Shown here: positions 37,963 to 47,368 of the stretch, piece by piece
Layout: each line of letters starts with the position of its first letter
Position numbering within the stretch: position 1 is the stretch's first letter
NCBI GenBank assembly: GCA_965601455.1
Contig: OZ271831.1
Location: 3,038,001 to 3,102,000 of the forward strand
From: JANQEU01 sp965601455
GTDB lineage: Bacteria; Bacteroidota; Bacteroidia; Cytophagales; Cyclobacteriaceae
Reading direction: 5' to 3'
Length of the DNA stretch: 64,000 nucleotides
The notes under the pieces: generated by a model
The model's input: only the letters and a program-made list of their open reading frames with translations
The model's database searches: none
What the model was told of the DNA's origin: nothing
Program-made: the position numbers and the translations under genes

Positions 37963-38917
37963 TCCAGCACTTTCTTATATACTCCAGGTCGGTAGCCATA
38001 GCGGAGTACACTTCGGATCTCTTGTCCTTCGGTACAGATCGTGACCCATGTTCAGCGCCATGGATATCGTATTCCAAGTGAAGCGATAGTGGCACATTGA
38101 TGCCGTACTCCTTCACCGTTCGAAAAAAGTCAACAAAATCAACCAGCCCTTTCCCTAAAGGAGTGTTAATGACTTCCCATTCGTCCCCTTGAAAACCCCA
38201 TTTATAATCCTTTATAGCCAGGGTAGATATTCTATCCTTGATTAGTCTCAAACCATTTGGCCAGGAATAACCGCCATCAACCATGGCATGTCTAATGTCG
38301 TACTGGCATCCCATTTGAGTCGGGTCGATCTTCTCGATAAGCATCCATATTTCCCAAAGCGATGCTCCTACTAATCCTCCGGCATGATTTTGATGCATTC
38401 CATGTATACCTAGATCCTGATTGTACTGCGCTATTTCTTTTCCCTGTTCAGTAAACTTTTCAATTGCTTCGGGCATTGAAATATCATCAGGATAATCATA
38501 GTATCCCATGCGGTATTTCTTTATACCAAGATCCGCAGCCGTTTGCAGCACTTTCTTGCTTCTATCATTTAACCTGGTAATATCACTGACCATTAGATCT
38601 GAATTCAGACCCTGATTCTTCACCGCTTCAACTGCTTTCGGAAGTTGATCGGTCACATTTTCAGGATCGACATGTCCGCCTTCTCTGACGGTTAGTTCAA
38701 GGCCATCAAAACCAATATCCTTAGCGGCTTTGGCCATATCCTCATAATCCAGAAATTGAAGATGTTTGGAAAAAAGATACACCTGTAAATCATTCTGATT
38801 CCTTCCTGAATCGGAAAAGTCAGCCAAATTCAAAGAACTACCAAAAGGTAATGTGGCCCCAATTAGTGCGCTTTGTTTGATGAATTGCCTTCTTGAGGCC
38901 GCTTGATTATCTCTCAT
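37952..38917 (-). CDS. Exported sugar isomerase/epimerase, Tat substrate
   Basis: 321 residues. The N-terminus carries a twin-arginine signal (ASRRQFIKQSALIGATLPFG), so the folded, metal-loaded barrel is exported. The TIM-barrel family shows in GFDGLELTVREGGHV, GMHQNHAGG, GCQYDIRHAMVDGGYSWP, LAIKDYKWGFQ and LSLHLEYDIHGAEH. Cytosolic members isomerise or epimerise sugars. The gene lies in one operon with the heme/propeller lipoprotein and diverges from another cytochrome dehydrogenase operon, which suggests that a sugar is oxidised and rearranged in the periplasm. Confidence 0.85.
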   Translation of the reverse strand: MRDNQAASRRQFIKQSALIGATLPFGSSLNLADFSDSGRNQNDLQVYLFSKHLQFLDYEDMAKAAKDIGFDGLELTVREGGHVDPENVTDQLPKAVEAVKNQGLNSDLMVSDITRLNDRSKKVLQTAADLGIKKYRMGYYDYPDDISMPEAIEKFTEQGKEIAQYNQDLGIHGMHQNHAGGLVGASLWEIWMLIEKIDPTQMGCQYDIRHAMVDGGYSWPNGLRLIKDRISTLAIKDYKWGFQGDEWEVINTPLGKGLVDFVDFFRTVKEYGINVPLSLHLEYDIHGAEHGSRSVPKDKRSEVYSAMATDLEYIRKCWNEA

Positions 38918-38969
38918 ATGGACAAATGGTCTATTTCAAACTTCCTGTACATCATTCTTAATTTATAAA

Positions 38970-39013
38970 ACTTTCTAACCATTAGAAACTGTATCTTACT
39001 AAATTTAGAAACG
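38970..39013. promoter_or_regulatory. Divergent promoter with shared operator (3-bp spacer) and degenerate second copy
   Basis: The main site at 38970-38990 has halves ACTTTCTAA and TTAGAAACT with a 3-bp spacer. A weaker site at 38994-39013 has TCTTACTAA and TTAGAAACG with a 2-bp spacer. They lie between the isomerase start (38917) and the cytochrome dehydrogenase start (39035), so could regulate both operons. Confidence 0.65.
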
Positions 39014-39034
39014 GAATTCTTAACCTAAGTCTAA

Positions 39035-40642
39035 ATGAAGGCCATTCCAGCAGTAGCATTAGTCCTTATCATGGTATACGCATGTCAGGAATCGAAAAAG
39101 TCAGCTATTCAACCAAAATATCTACTTCAATTAGGTGAGACTACACTTGCTGTGACAGAGGTAGCAACAGACCTTGAGGAGCCATGGGAGATCTTATGGG
39201 GTCCAGATGATTTTATCTGGTTTACCGAGCACCGCGGATATGTATCGAGAATGAATCCCGAAAACGGATTGTACAAGCGGTTGTTAAAAATCCCAAACCT
39301 TCATTATGAACGTACATCCGGGGTACTCGGAATGGTACTTCATCCGGATTTTGTTGACGAACCATTTGTCTATGTACACTACACCATTGACAATCCTACT
39401 ACTGACGATCCGGAAAGAATAACATCAGAAGTCGTCCGTTTCCGATACGAACCTGAAGCAGATACCCTATTGGTCGCAGATACAATTCTGGCCAATATTC
39501 CGGGACAACCCTGGCATAATGGCTCTAGAATGATCGTAACGCCAGATAAAAAAATCATTCTTGCAACCGGTGATATCGGGGACGATGAAGGATCACAAGA
39601 TCCGGAGGTGCTGACAGGCAAAACGCTCAGAATAAACCTGGATGGCTCAATACCGGATGACAACCCAATTCCAGGAAGCTATGTGTTCTCTATCGGGCAT
39701 CGTAATTCACAGGGAATGGTATATGCCAACAATCGTATATACAGCTCTGAACATGGCCCTAATAACGATGACGAGATCAATATTATCAAACCCAGAAATA
39801 ACTATGGATGGCCGGAAGTAGAGGGATTTTGTAATACTGACTACGAAAAGGAGTTCTGTAATGAAACAGAGGTTACCGAACCTTTGCTCACGTGGACACC
39901 AACAATCGCTCCTTCGGGAATGGATTACTTTGATAACCCTTCAATCCCTGAATGGCGAAATAGTCTGATACAAACCAGTTTGAAGGGTCGATCCTTACGA
40001 GTTTTGACTTTAAGTGCCGACGGAAATTCTATCGTTAACGAAAGCATATTCTTTCAAAAAATCCTTGGCCGATTGCGTGACGTATGTGTTTCACCGGGAG
40101 GAGATATTTATATATCCACCAGCAATACAGACTGGCATCCCATATCCCAAGTCTGGATGTATGAAGATCTTCCAAAACCAGGAGACGACAGGATTCTTAA
40201 AATATCGGCAAATGTTCCTGCAAATGTCGATAAGGCAGTTACCGTCATCACCGAGGATTCGGAACAAATGCAACTGTTTGATGAAGATTATGAGACCATG
40301 GCCAATAATGAGGATATAGGTACCAGTCTATATGTCCAACACTGTGCCACCTGCCATTTACCTAATGGAACCGGAGTGCCCCCTGTGTTCCCTCCTCTTA
40401 TTAATAGTGAATGGATTACGAAAGACAAAACGAGACTAATTGATCTAACATTAAATGGACTTACTGGTAGCATCATGGTGGCAGGAAAGGAATACAATGA
40501 GATTATGCCAGGATTTTCAGCATTGCTACAAGACCATGAGATCGCGGCTATTCTCAATTTTGTCAGCCAGGAATTTGGCAACGATCAGATGCAAGTCACA
40601 TCAGAAGAAGTGCTAAGCATCCGGAATTCAGAAAAACCCTAA
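39035..40642 (+). CDS. PQQ-type sugar dehydrogenase (GSDH-like) fused to cytochrome c
   Basis: 535 residues with a lipoprotein signal (LIMVYAC). Residues ~35-400 are a glucose/sorbosone dehydrogenase six-bladed propeller (EEPWEILWGPDDFIWFTEHRG, VLGMVLHPDF, GKTLRINLDGSIPDDNP, GHRNSQGM, SSEHGPNNDDEINII). A class I cytochrome c domain follows, with CATCH at 437-441, GTGVPPVFPPLINSEW and an axial Met later (IMPGFSALLQDHEIAAI). Substrate oxidation at the propeller would reduce the heme directly. It opens the plus operon to 47266. Whether PQQ is bound cannot be told; no pqq genes are here. Confidence 0.88.
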   Translation: MKAIPAVALVLIMVYACQESKKSAIQPKYLLQLGETTLAVTEVATDLEEPWEILWGPDDFIWFTEHRGYVSRMNPENGLYKRLLKIPNLHYERTSGVLGMVLHPDFVDEPFVYVHYTIDNPTTDDPERITSEVVRFRYEPEADTLLVADTILANIPGQPWHNGSRMIVTPDKKIILATGDIGDDEGSQDPEVLTGKTLRINLDGSIPDDNPIPGSYVFSIGHRNSQGMVYANNRIYSSEHGPNNDDEINIIKPRNNYGWPEVEGFCNTDYEKEFCNETEVTEPLLTWTPTIAPSGMDYFDNPSIPEWRNSLIQTSLKGRSLRVLTLSADGNSIVNESIFFQKILGRLRDVCVSPGGDIYISTSNTDWHPISQVWMYEDLPKPGDDRILKISANVPANVDKAVTVITEDSEQMQLFDEDYETMANNEDIGTSLYVQHCATCHLPNGTGVPPVFPPLINSEWITKDKTRLIDLTLNGLTGSIMVAGKEYNEIMPGFSALLQDHEIAAILNFVSQEFGNDQMQVTSEEVLSIRNSEKP

Positions 40643-40647
40643 GCGCT

Positions 40648-42057
40648 ATGCTAAAAGTCAATCGGAGATACTTTCTTGAATCAACAGGTGCTACAGTACT
40701 TGGGTTAGCGACATTACCTGCTGGAGCCAAGGACATTTTAGACTTCACCTCCCAACCAACTATTTCCATTAGTCGAACGTCCTCCAACTTTGAGAGAGAA
40801 CCGCTGAAAAGACCTTTTGGATTTAAAGGCAGTGCTATGACGAATGTATGGCAAACCGCTGTACTGTTGGAGACCAGTTCCGGTACCAAAAAAATTGGAT
40901 TAGGAACGCAAAACACACTATGGTCCGACCCTGCTGTTTTTACCCAATATTCGGAACAGGGTAGCAATGCTCTGATGTATGCCTTAACCGAGCAAGCCCT
41001 TCAACTTGTAAGAGGCAAAAGCTTCACCAACCCTATCAATCTCCTCGAGGAGACTCTTCCACAGGTCATGGAATATGGAAGATACATTACCCAAAACAAC
41101 AAACTAAGGACAACTTTCGCATTGAATGCTTTGGTGGCAGTAGATAACGCAGTATGGCTTACCTACTCAGCGGTAAATGGTATTGACAATTTTGATCAGA
41201 TGATACCCAAGTCGTATAGAAAAGGTCTGTCAACCAGGCACGATAAGGTGGCAAGCATTCCAGCACTTGGTTATGGTACCAGCATGGAGGAAATTAAATC
41301 CCTTGCGGATGCCGGTCATTTTATTATGAAAATAAAAATTGGTGCACCGGGTGACCAAAACAGTATGTTAGAAAAGGATAAAGCTTTTCTTAAGGATATT
41401 CATGACACCATTGGTCACTATGAAACTCCGTATTCGTCAAATGGCAAGATCCCCTATTATTTTGATGCTAATGGAAGGTATCAAAAAAAGGAAACCTTGC
41501 TTCGGTTCATGGATTATGCAGAGAAGATTGGAGCCCTCGATCAAATCGCTGTACTGGAAGAACCTTTTGGCGAGGTGAACACAGAAGATGTAAGTGATAT
41601 TACGGAAAGAAGTGTTTTTGTAGCGGCGGACGAAAGCGCACATACTGAAGAAGATGCCATTGAACGAATTGAACAGGGATATAACACCATAGTGGTTAAG
41701 CCTGCCGCTAAGACACTAAGTATGACTCTGAAGATCATTAAGTCAGCTTACGAACGGGATATTCCTTGCTTCTGCGCAGACCTGACCGTCAATCCGATTC
41801 TTGTGGATTGGAATAAGGTTGTGGCGGCCAGGTTGTGCGGATTAGGTGAATTAAAAATCGGATTACAGGAGACCAATGGCTGGCAGAACTACAAGAACTG
41901 GGATACGATGCTGTCCTATCACCCAACTCCGAAAGCTTCCTGGGTCAATACAAAAAATGGGTTTTATGAAACTGATGAAAGCTTTTACAACCAAAGCGGG
42001 GGAATATTCTTAAATTCTTCTCATTATGTGAAAATGTTTGAAAGTCTCACCGATTAA
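40648..42057 (+). CDS. Enolase-superfamily enzyme (MR/MLE type) with twin-arginine signal
   Basis: 469 residues beginning with NRRYFLESTGATVLG, a twin-arginine signal. The enolase-superfamily barrel follows: MKIKIGAPG (catalytic KxK), YYFDANGRY (metal Asp), AVLEEPFG (metal Glu), AADESAH (metal Asp/Glu) and VVKPAAKTLS (second catalytic Lys). This two-lysine pattern is that of the muconate lactonising / dipeptide-epimerase branch, which also holds sugar-acid dehydratases. Export is unusual for the superfamily but seen in Bacteroidota. Only 5 bp from the dehydrogenase gene, so acting on its aldonate or lactone product is possible. Confidence 0.85.
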   Translation: MLKVNRRYFLESTGATVLGLATLPAGAKDILDFTSQPTISISRTSSNFEREPLKRPFGFKGSAMTNVWQTAVLLETSSGTKKIGLGTQNTLWSDPAVFTQYSEQGSNALMYALTEQALQLVRGKSFTNPINLLEETLPQVMEYGRYITQNNKLRTTFALNALVAVDNAVWLTYSAVNGIDNFDQMIPKSYRKGLSTRHDKVASIPALGYGTSMEEIKSLADAGHFIMKIKIGAPGDQNSMLEKDKAFLKDIHDTIGHYETPYSSNGKIPYYFDANGRYQKKETLLRFMDYAEKIGALDQIAVLEEPFGEVNTEDVSDITERSVFVAADESAHTEEDAIERIEQGYNTIVVKPAAKTLSMTLKIIKSAYERDIPCFCADLTVNPILVDWNKVVAARLCGLGELKIGLQETNGWQNYKNWDTMLSYHPTPKASWVNTKNGFYETDESFYNQSGGIFLNSSHYVKMFESLTD

Positions 42058-42069
42058 TCCTCCACATCA

Positions 42070-43449
42070 ATGATCATTAATGATTCTATTGAGTTAAAAG
42101 ATCTGGAAAGCAACCTTGCTGATTTATGGGCCCTTTCGGGTAAAAAAATCAAGAGTATAAGCCAGAATTTTGACACTGGAAACGGCTCACCCGTGACCAC
42201 AAAAAAAGGAGTTTATCAACCGATGAGTTGGACGGATTGGACCCAGGGGTTTGAATACGGTTCATCCTTATTACAATTTGATGCAACAGGGGATGAATTC
42301 TTCCTGGACCTGGCCACAAATATGATTACCAAGGAAATGCCTGCCCATGTGGTACATTTCGGTGTTCATGATCATGGCTTTAACAATCATAGTACCTATG
42401 GCAATTTGTTACGACTTCTTTCAGAAGGAAAGACTCCAGCGTCAGATTGGTTAGTGGAGTATTGTCAACTTGCGCTTAAGTCTTCGGCATCAGTCCAGGC
42501 AAGAAGATGGACGGAATTAAAGGAGGGCGGATTTATTTACTCTTTCAATGGACCACACTCATTATTTGTTGACACCATTCGAACCATTAGAATTCTGGTA
42601 ATTGGCCATCTACTTGGTCATTCCTATCGAGGTGAAAATGATATCGTGGTTAATCTTCTTTCCAGGGCTTACCAACATGCCCTGACAACTGCAAAGTATT
42701 CGGTCTATTATGGTGAAGGAAGAGATGTTTACGATCAAAGTGGAAGGACCGCGCATGAATCCATTTTTAATGTGAATAATGGTTCTTTCAGGTGCCCTGG
42801 AACACAACAGGGTTTTAGCCCATACTCGACGTGGACACGTGGACTTAGCTGGGCCATGCTTGGCTTCTCCGAGCAACTGGAATTTATTCAGGATTTCGAT
42901 GGAATGCCTGACCTGAGTGATCTTGGTGGAAAACGACATTTGGAAGATGTATTTCTGAAGGCAGCAACAGCTACTTGCGATTTCTTTATTGAGAATACGG
43001 CTGCCGATGGTCTCCCCTATTGGGATACCGGAGCTCCCGGGCTAACGTATTTGTCGGATTGGAAAAATGAAAAGTCGGATCCGTTTAATGACTGGGAACC
43101 TGTAGATAGTTCCGCGGCCTGTATAGGTGCCCAGGGATTACTTAGATTAGGAATGTACTTAAAGAAAGAAGGCCGGTCAACTTGGAAAAAGTACTTTCAG
43201 GCGGGACTTACTGTCGCGAAAAATCTCTTTGAAATTCCCTATTTAAGCTCCGACCCTATGCATCAGGGGCTTATACTTCATTCAATTTATCATCATCCCA
43301 ATGGTTGGGATTACATTCCTGAAGGAAGTAAAATACCTAATGGTGAATCATGTATGTGGGGGGATTATCATGGAAGAGAGTTGGGAATATACCTTGGGCG
43401 AATTCTTAACAACGAACCTTATCATACTTTTTACCTTGGTATCAAGTAA
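42070..43449 (+). CDS. GH88/GH105-like six-hairpin glycosidase
   Basis: 459 residues, no signal peptide. An alpha6/alpha6 barrel pattern is visible with the GH88-type features PMSWTDWTQGFEYGSS, VHDHGFNNHSTYG, YSTWTRGLSWAMLGF, LPYWDTGAPG and VDSSAACIGAQGLLRLG. These are similar to unsaturated glucuronyl hydrolases, which remove the unsaturated uronic acid left by polysaccharide lyases. The candidate catalytic acid cannot be assigned by eye. It is cytosolic, between an enolase-superfamily enzyme and a flavoenzyme, consistent with breakdown of imported oligosaccharides or glycosides. It overlaps the flavoenzyme gene by 1 bp. Confidence 0.75.
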   Translation: MIINDSIELKDLESNLADLWALSGKKIKSISQNFDTGNGSPVTTKKGVYQPMSWTDWTQGFEYGSSLLQFDATGDEFFLDLATNMITKEMPAHVVHFGVHDHGFNNHSTYGNLLRLLSEGKTPASDWLVEYCQLALKSSASVQARRWTELKEGGFIYSFNGPHSLFVDTIRTIRILVIGHLLGHSYRGENDIVVNLLSRAYQHALTTAKYSVYYGEGRDVYDQSGRTAHESIFNVNNGSFRCPGTQQGFSPYSTWTRGLSWAMLGFSEQLEFIQDFDGMPDLSDLGGKRHLEDVFLKAATATCDFFIENTAADGLPYWDTGAPGLTYLSDWKNEKSDPFNDWEPVDSSAACIGAQGLLRLGMYLKKEGRSTWKKYFQAGLTVAKNLFEIPYLSSDPMHQGLILHSIYHHPNGWDYIPEGSKIPNGESCMWGDYHGRELGIYLGRILNNEPYHTFYLGIK

Positions 43450-44903
43450 TGGCAAAATCAAAACCTAAATACAAACGAATAGCTCAGCTAAAGACCCAAG
43501 TGGACTTCAAAAACCACATAGAGAGTTTAGGTATTGAAATTCCTTTGAAATCGGAGCAATCGTCAGTGGAGAAGTCCCCATTGGCAGCCCCCTTGACCTT
43601 ATCAACCGGTCGGGAAATTGGAAATCGTTTTTGCATTTTACCTATGGAAGGATGGGATGGAACGATAGATGGATTACCTACGGAGGATACCAAAAGGCGG
43701 TGGCATAATTTCGCCATTAGCGGTGCCAAATTATTATGGGGCTGTGAGGCAGTAGCAGTAAATGCTGAAGGACGAGCAAACCCTAATCAATTATGGTTGA
43801 ATGAGGAAAATTTACCCGCTTTTAAAGAGCTTTTTAATGGAATTGTTCACGATCATACAACTGCATTTTCTACAGCCAATGACTTATGTGTTGGTCTTCA
43901 ACTGACGCACTCCGGTCGTTTTGCCTCCCCAAACCAGAATGAAGGGAAAAAGCCAAAAATTCTATACAACCATTCAATTCTTAATAGAAAGTTTAACATT
44001 CCCTCCGACTATACAATCTTGTCAGATTCGGAGATTGAGCAGATAATCAAGGATTTCATAAAGGCTGCCGACCTTGCTGCAAGAGCCGGATTCCATTTCG
44101 TAGATGTCAAACACTGCCACGGCTATCTTGGACATGAATTTCTTAGTAATCGAAATAAGTCGAGTCGTTTTGGGGGTTCATTAAGTCATCGAATGGAGTT
44201 CCTTAAGCAGGTTGTGGCAGGCATTAAGTCATCCAGTAATATTCCTGTTGGTGTTCGACTAAGTGCTTTTGATTTTATTCCCTTTAAAAAGGACAACAAT
44301 GGAACAGGGATTCCCGAATATTCAGATGCGCCCTATCACGAGGGATTCGGGTGCGATCCATCCGGTACAGGAATTGATTTGACAGAAACATTTATGTTCC
44401 TGGAAGAACTTCAGTCCATAGGAATTGAATTGATCTGCATCACCGCCGGAAGTCCTTATTATATACCACATATTCAACGACCGGCATTATTCCCCCCTTC
44501 TGATGGATATCTTCCTCCGGAAGACCCACTAGTCGGAGTTGCCCGCTTAATTGACGTCACAGCAGAGATAAAGTCTAGATTCCCAAATCTTGTTATTGTT
44601 GGTTCAGGGTATTCGTATTTGCAAGAGTGGATTCCACAAGTAGCCGAGGCTGTAATTGATGAAAAAAAGGCTGATTTCATTGGCCTCGGAAGATTAGTAC
44701 TCAGCTACCCTGAATTTCCTAAGGATGTATTGAATGGAAATCAGATAGAGAAAAGAAAGCTTTGTAGAACATTCTCCGATTGTACAACAGCCCCAAGACA
44801 CGGTATGATTTCAGGCTGTTATCCACTGGATCCCTATTACAAGAGAAAGCCAGAGGCCACAGATCTGAAAAGTATTAAACAAAAACTTGATAGCATGTCA
44901 TGA
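43449..44903 (+). CDS. Old yellow enzyme-like NADH:flavin oxidoreductase
   Basis: 484 residues with an FMN-binding TIM barrel: NRFCILPMEGWDGTIDGLP, LQLTHSGRFASPNQ, VDVKHCHGYLGHEFLSNRNK (HxxHGYL typical), VGVRLSAFDF and DFIGLGRLVLSYPE (phosphate-binding region). The family reduces activated C=C bonds or demethylates/dehydrogenates small substrates. A C-terminal extension with Cys residues (CRTFSDCTTAPRHGMISGCYP) resembles cluster-binding forms, but only three Cys are close. It overlaps the SDR gene by 4 bp. In this operon it may act on an unsaturated keto-sugar (inference). Confidence 0.87.
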   Translation: MAKSKPKYKRIAQLKTQVDFKNHIESLGIEIPLKSEQSSVEKSPLAAPLTLSTGREIGNRFCILPMEGWDGTIDGLPTEDTKRRWHNFAISGAKLLWGCEAVAVNAEGRANPNQLWLNEENLPAFKELFNGIVHDHTTAFSTANDLCVGLQLTHSGRFASPNQNEGKKPKILYNHSILNRKFNIPSDYTILSDSEIEQIIKDFIKAADLAARAGFHFVDVKHCHGYLGHEFLSNRNKSSRFGGSLSHRMEFLKQVVAGIKSSSNIPVGVRLSAFDFIPFKKDNNGTGIPEYSDAPYHEGFGCDPSGTGIDLTETFMFLEELQSIGIELICITAGSPYYIPHIQRPALFPPSDGYLPPEDPLVGVARLIDVTAEIKSRFPNLVIVGSGYSYLQEWIPQVAEAVIDEKKADFIGLGRLVLSYPEFPKDVLNGNQIEKRKLCRTFSDCTTAPRHGMISGCYPLDPYYKRKPEATDLKSIKQKLDSMS

Positions 44904-45664
44904 ACGCATTGATCACAGGTGGCACCAGGGGTATTGGACTAGGTATTGCAGAAGCAATGGCTAAAGAAGGAATTAACCTGATTCTAAATGGTGTCCGTCC
45001 GGAAAATGAAGTTCGGGATGTCATCAAGAAACTGATGGACTACAGAGTGAAGGTTCACTATTGCCAGGGTGACTTATCCAGCAGCAGACAACGGGAAACG
45101 GTAGTCCAAAAATCACTAAGTTTCTTTGAGGAAATAAACATACTGATCAATAATGCCGGGGTCGCACCTATGCAGCGGGTCGATATTTTGGACACTACGG
45201 AAGAGAGCTATGATCGGGTGATGGAGGTGAACCTCAAAGGATCCTTCTTTCTGACACAACAACTGGCTAAACACATGATAAGCACGACTGGTGTCAATTC
45301 AAATCAAAGGAAGTATATCATCAACATTTCATCGGTATCCTCGATAATTCCATCTATCAACAGAAGTGAATATTGTATCTCTAAGGCAGGAATGACCATG
45401 ACCACCAAACTATTTGCCAGCAAGCTGGCGGATCACGGAATTATGGTCTACGAAATCCAACCAGGAATTATCGAAACCGATATGACTGCTGGAGTGCTTA
45501 GAAAATATGAGGACCTTATCGAGGATGGATTGACGATTCAGAAAAGAGTTGGTAAACCCAAAGACATCGGAAATGCGGTGATCGCCTTAGTCCGTGGAGA
45601 CTTTTCATATTCCACTGGACAGACTTTCGTGATAGATGGCGGACTAACTATTCAAAGGCTTTGA
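44900..45664 (+). CDS. SDR-family NAD(P)-dependent oxidoreductase
   Basis: 254 residues: TGGTRGIGLG coenzyme loop near residues 7-16, NNAGVAPM, Ser in INISSVSSI and the catalytic YCISK (YxxxK), and C-terminal TGQTFVIDGG. The SDR overlaps the flavoenzyme gene by 4 bp. It presumably interconverts an alcohol and a keto group on the same intermediate. The paralogue at 16867 belongs to a different operon and is not close in sequence. Confidence 0.9.
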   Translation: MNALITGGTRGIGLGIAEAMAKEGINLILNGVRPENEVRDVIKKLMDYRVKVHYCQGDLSSSRQRETVVQKSLSFFEEINILINNAGVAPMQRVDILDTTEESYDRVMEVNLKGSFFLTQQLAKHMISTTGVNSNQRKYIINISSVSSIIPSINRSEYCISKAGMTMTTKLFASKLADHGIMVYEIQPGIIETDMTAGVLRKYEDLIEDGLTIQKRVGKPKDIGNAVIALVRGDFSYSTGQTFVIDGGLTIQRL

Positions 45665-45675
45665 ACTCAACCAAA

Positions 45676-45882
45676 ATGAAGAAAATAAGAATCATTGACC
45701 TTATTGCGATCTCCTTAACTATTTTGACCTTCACTCCTTTGGTCATTCCTACGGGCCGGATAACTCCCATTGTAATGGGGCTTCCTTACAGCTTTTGGAC
45801 GGCCACACTGATTGGTATTGCCCTGACTGTTTGCACATATCTCGCCTCAATCATTCAAAGATGGAACGACCATGATCACTAG
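45676..45882 (+). CDS. Small two-helix membrane protein, symporter partner
   Basis: 68 residues with two hydrophobic segments (LIAISLTILTFTPLVI, and FWTATLIGIALTVCTYLASII). It resembles the DUF3311-like/YhdT-type small subunits encoded directly before sodium:solute symporters such as PanF. It overlaps the symporter gene by 11 bp, a strong sign of co-function. The ATG at 45676 is used, although a TTG at 45661 also fits. Role probably assembly or regulation of the transporter. Confidence 0.7.
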   Translation: MKKIRIIDLIAISLTILTFTPLVIPTGRITPIVMGLPYSFWTATLIGIALTVCTYLASIIQRWNDHDH

Positions 45883-47266
45883 TTTCATCATTGCGGGCTT
45901 TCTATACCTGGCGGTTCTGATTCTTTTAATTCGAATTACGAGGTTAAAAGAAAAGACAACCAATAATTTTCTTCTCGCCGGTGGAAATATTGGATTTGTG
46001 CTAGGCCTTTTCACCACAGCAGCAACCATTTTCAGTGCATTCACCGTAGTTGGAATGCCAGATTTTTTTCGAACACATGGTATAGGTGCATGGATCTTTC
46101 TGGCAATTTCTGATGCCATCATGGTGTACGGACTTATCCGAATCGGAGCTGCGGTTCGAAGGAAAGCCAGAGGTACCGATTACAAGGGAATGGCAGGATT
46201 AATGAGGCTTTCCTACGGATCGAAACTAGCAGGATTTGTAGCCTTCCTGGGGGCTCTTACATTCTTAGTTCCTTACATTTCAGTTCAAATTAGTGGCATT
46301 TCCATCTTTCTTAACGCTGCTTTCCCTAATGCATTCCCTGTGTGGGTTTGGAGCACAATAATCGTGGCTATTATGATTCTGTACAGTGAGACAGGCGGTC
46401 TTCGGGCGATCATGTACAACGATACTCTTCAGGGAATCATTTTGTTCATCGTTATCTGGATTATTGGGTGGACTTGTCTCAACTATTTTGGAAGCATTTC
46501 AGATATGTTTGAAACGGTAAAAGGCATTGAGGATCGTCTTCTCTCTACACCTGGACCAAAAGGACTTTTTACCCCCCAGTTTCTAATTATTTCGGCAATT
46601 GCGATTGCTTTTCTTCCCTTTACCCAACCCCAGATATCCACTCGGGTCATACTGATGAAAAGTGATTCTGCCCTCAGGAGAATGGCTGTTGGTCTAGGTG
46701 TTTTCGCCATGCTCGTGATTCTCCCAACGATGTTCATGGGAATGTACGGTGCGGTGAGGTATCCTGACTATTCAACGCAGGAGTTTGTTGGCAGAGTTTT
46801 GCTGTACGATCAAGCATCCGGTATTGCGGCTCTTGGACTAATTGGCCTTATAGCGGCTGCCATTTCAACCTCTGACTCTCAAATTTTTGCATTGGGAAGC
46901 GAGTTAAGGTCTTTACTTGAGATCGAAGATCAAAAGGCTCTTCGAATTACACGAATCTTTATTGTGTTTGTAGGTATTCTGGCCCTGGTATTTTCAATTG
47001 TCAGCTCTGAGCATCTGGTACTTCTAGCAAGAACCAGCTTTGCAGGGACAGCTCTGATGGGCCCCATGATTCTTCTGGGAATTTTTCATCGAAAGAAACC
47101 GTCCAACTTACTACCAATCACCACCATCCTGGCCCTATTCACTTTTCTTGCCGCAAAATCCGGTGCTTTAATTTCTCGAATTGGCGGTCTGGACATTGAG
47201 CTTGTTTTGTTCATCGCATTGGTTTCAGTAACGATTCTGGAGTTGCTTAGGCCAAAAGGCAACTAA
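45872..47266 (+). CDS. Sodium:solute symporter (SSS family)
   Basis: 464 residues with about 12-13 membrane segments. The family pattern is seen in TAATIFSAFTVVGMPDFFRTHG, YSETGGLRAIMYNDTLQGII (the GG-rich region of the SSS family) and IGLIAAAISTSDSQIFALGSEL (sodium-binding helix with Ser/Thr pair). It imports a sugar, acid or similar solute with Na+. It is the last gene of the plus operon that starts at 39035; the operon's enzymes suggest a sugar acid or glycoside (inference). A convergent gene ends 102 bp downstream. Confidence 0.9.
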   Translation: MITSFIIAGFLYLAVLILLIRITRLKEKTTNNFLLAGGNIGFVLGLFTTAATIFSAFTVVGMPDFFRTHGIGAWIFLAISDAIMVYGLIRIGAAVRRKARGTDYKGMAGLMRLSYGSKLAGFVAFLGALTFLVPYISVQISGISIFLNAAFPNAFPVWVWSTIIVAIMILYSETGGLRAIMYNDTLQGIILFIVIWIIGWTCLNYFGSISDMFETVKGIEDRLLSTPGPKGLFTPQFLIISAIAIAFLPFTQPQISTRVILMKSDSALRRMAVGLGVFAMLVILPTMFMGMYGAVRYPDYSTQEFVGRVLLYDQASGIAALGLIGLIAAAISTSDSQIFALGSELRSLLEIEDQKALRITRIFIVFVGILALVFSIVSSEHLVLLARTSFAGTALMGPMILLGIFHRKKPSNLLPITTILALFTFLAAKSGALISRIGGLDIELVLFIALVSVTILELLRPKGN

Positions 47267-47368
47267 GCTGTGAAGTAACATTCTAAATTGGGTTTTTTCG
47301 TAAATCTAGTGTAAGAAACAGCTTTGCTTATGATGATATCCTGACTTTCAAGAAGTTATTGAGAATAA

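Noticed and set aside
39379..39663. Minus-strand frame in the 39035 dehydrogenase
   Set aside because: Shadow of the propeller coding sequence; no signal or domain.
47277..47320. TTCTAA and TAAGAAAC similarity between the convergent ends
   Set aside because: Spacing does not fit the two site classes, and the position between two gene ends makes an operator unlikely.
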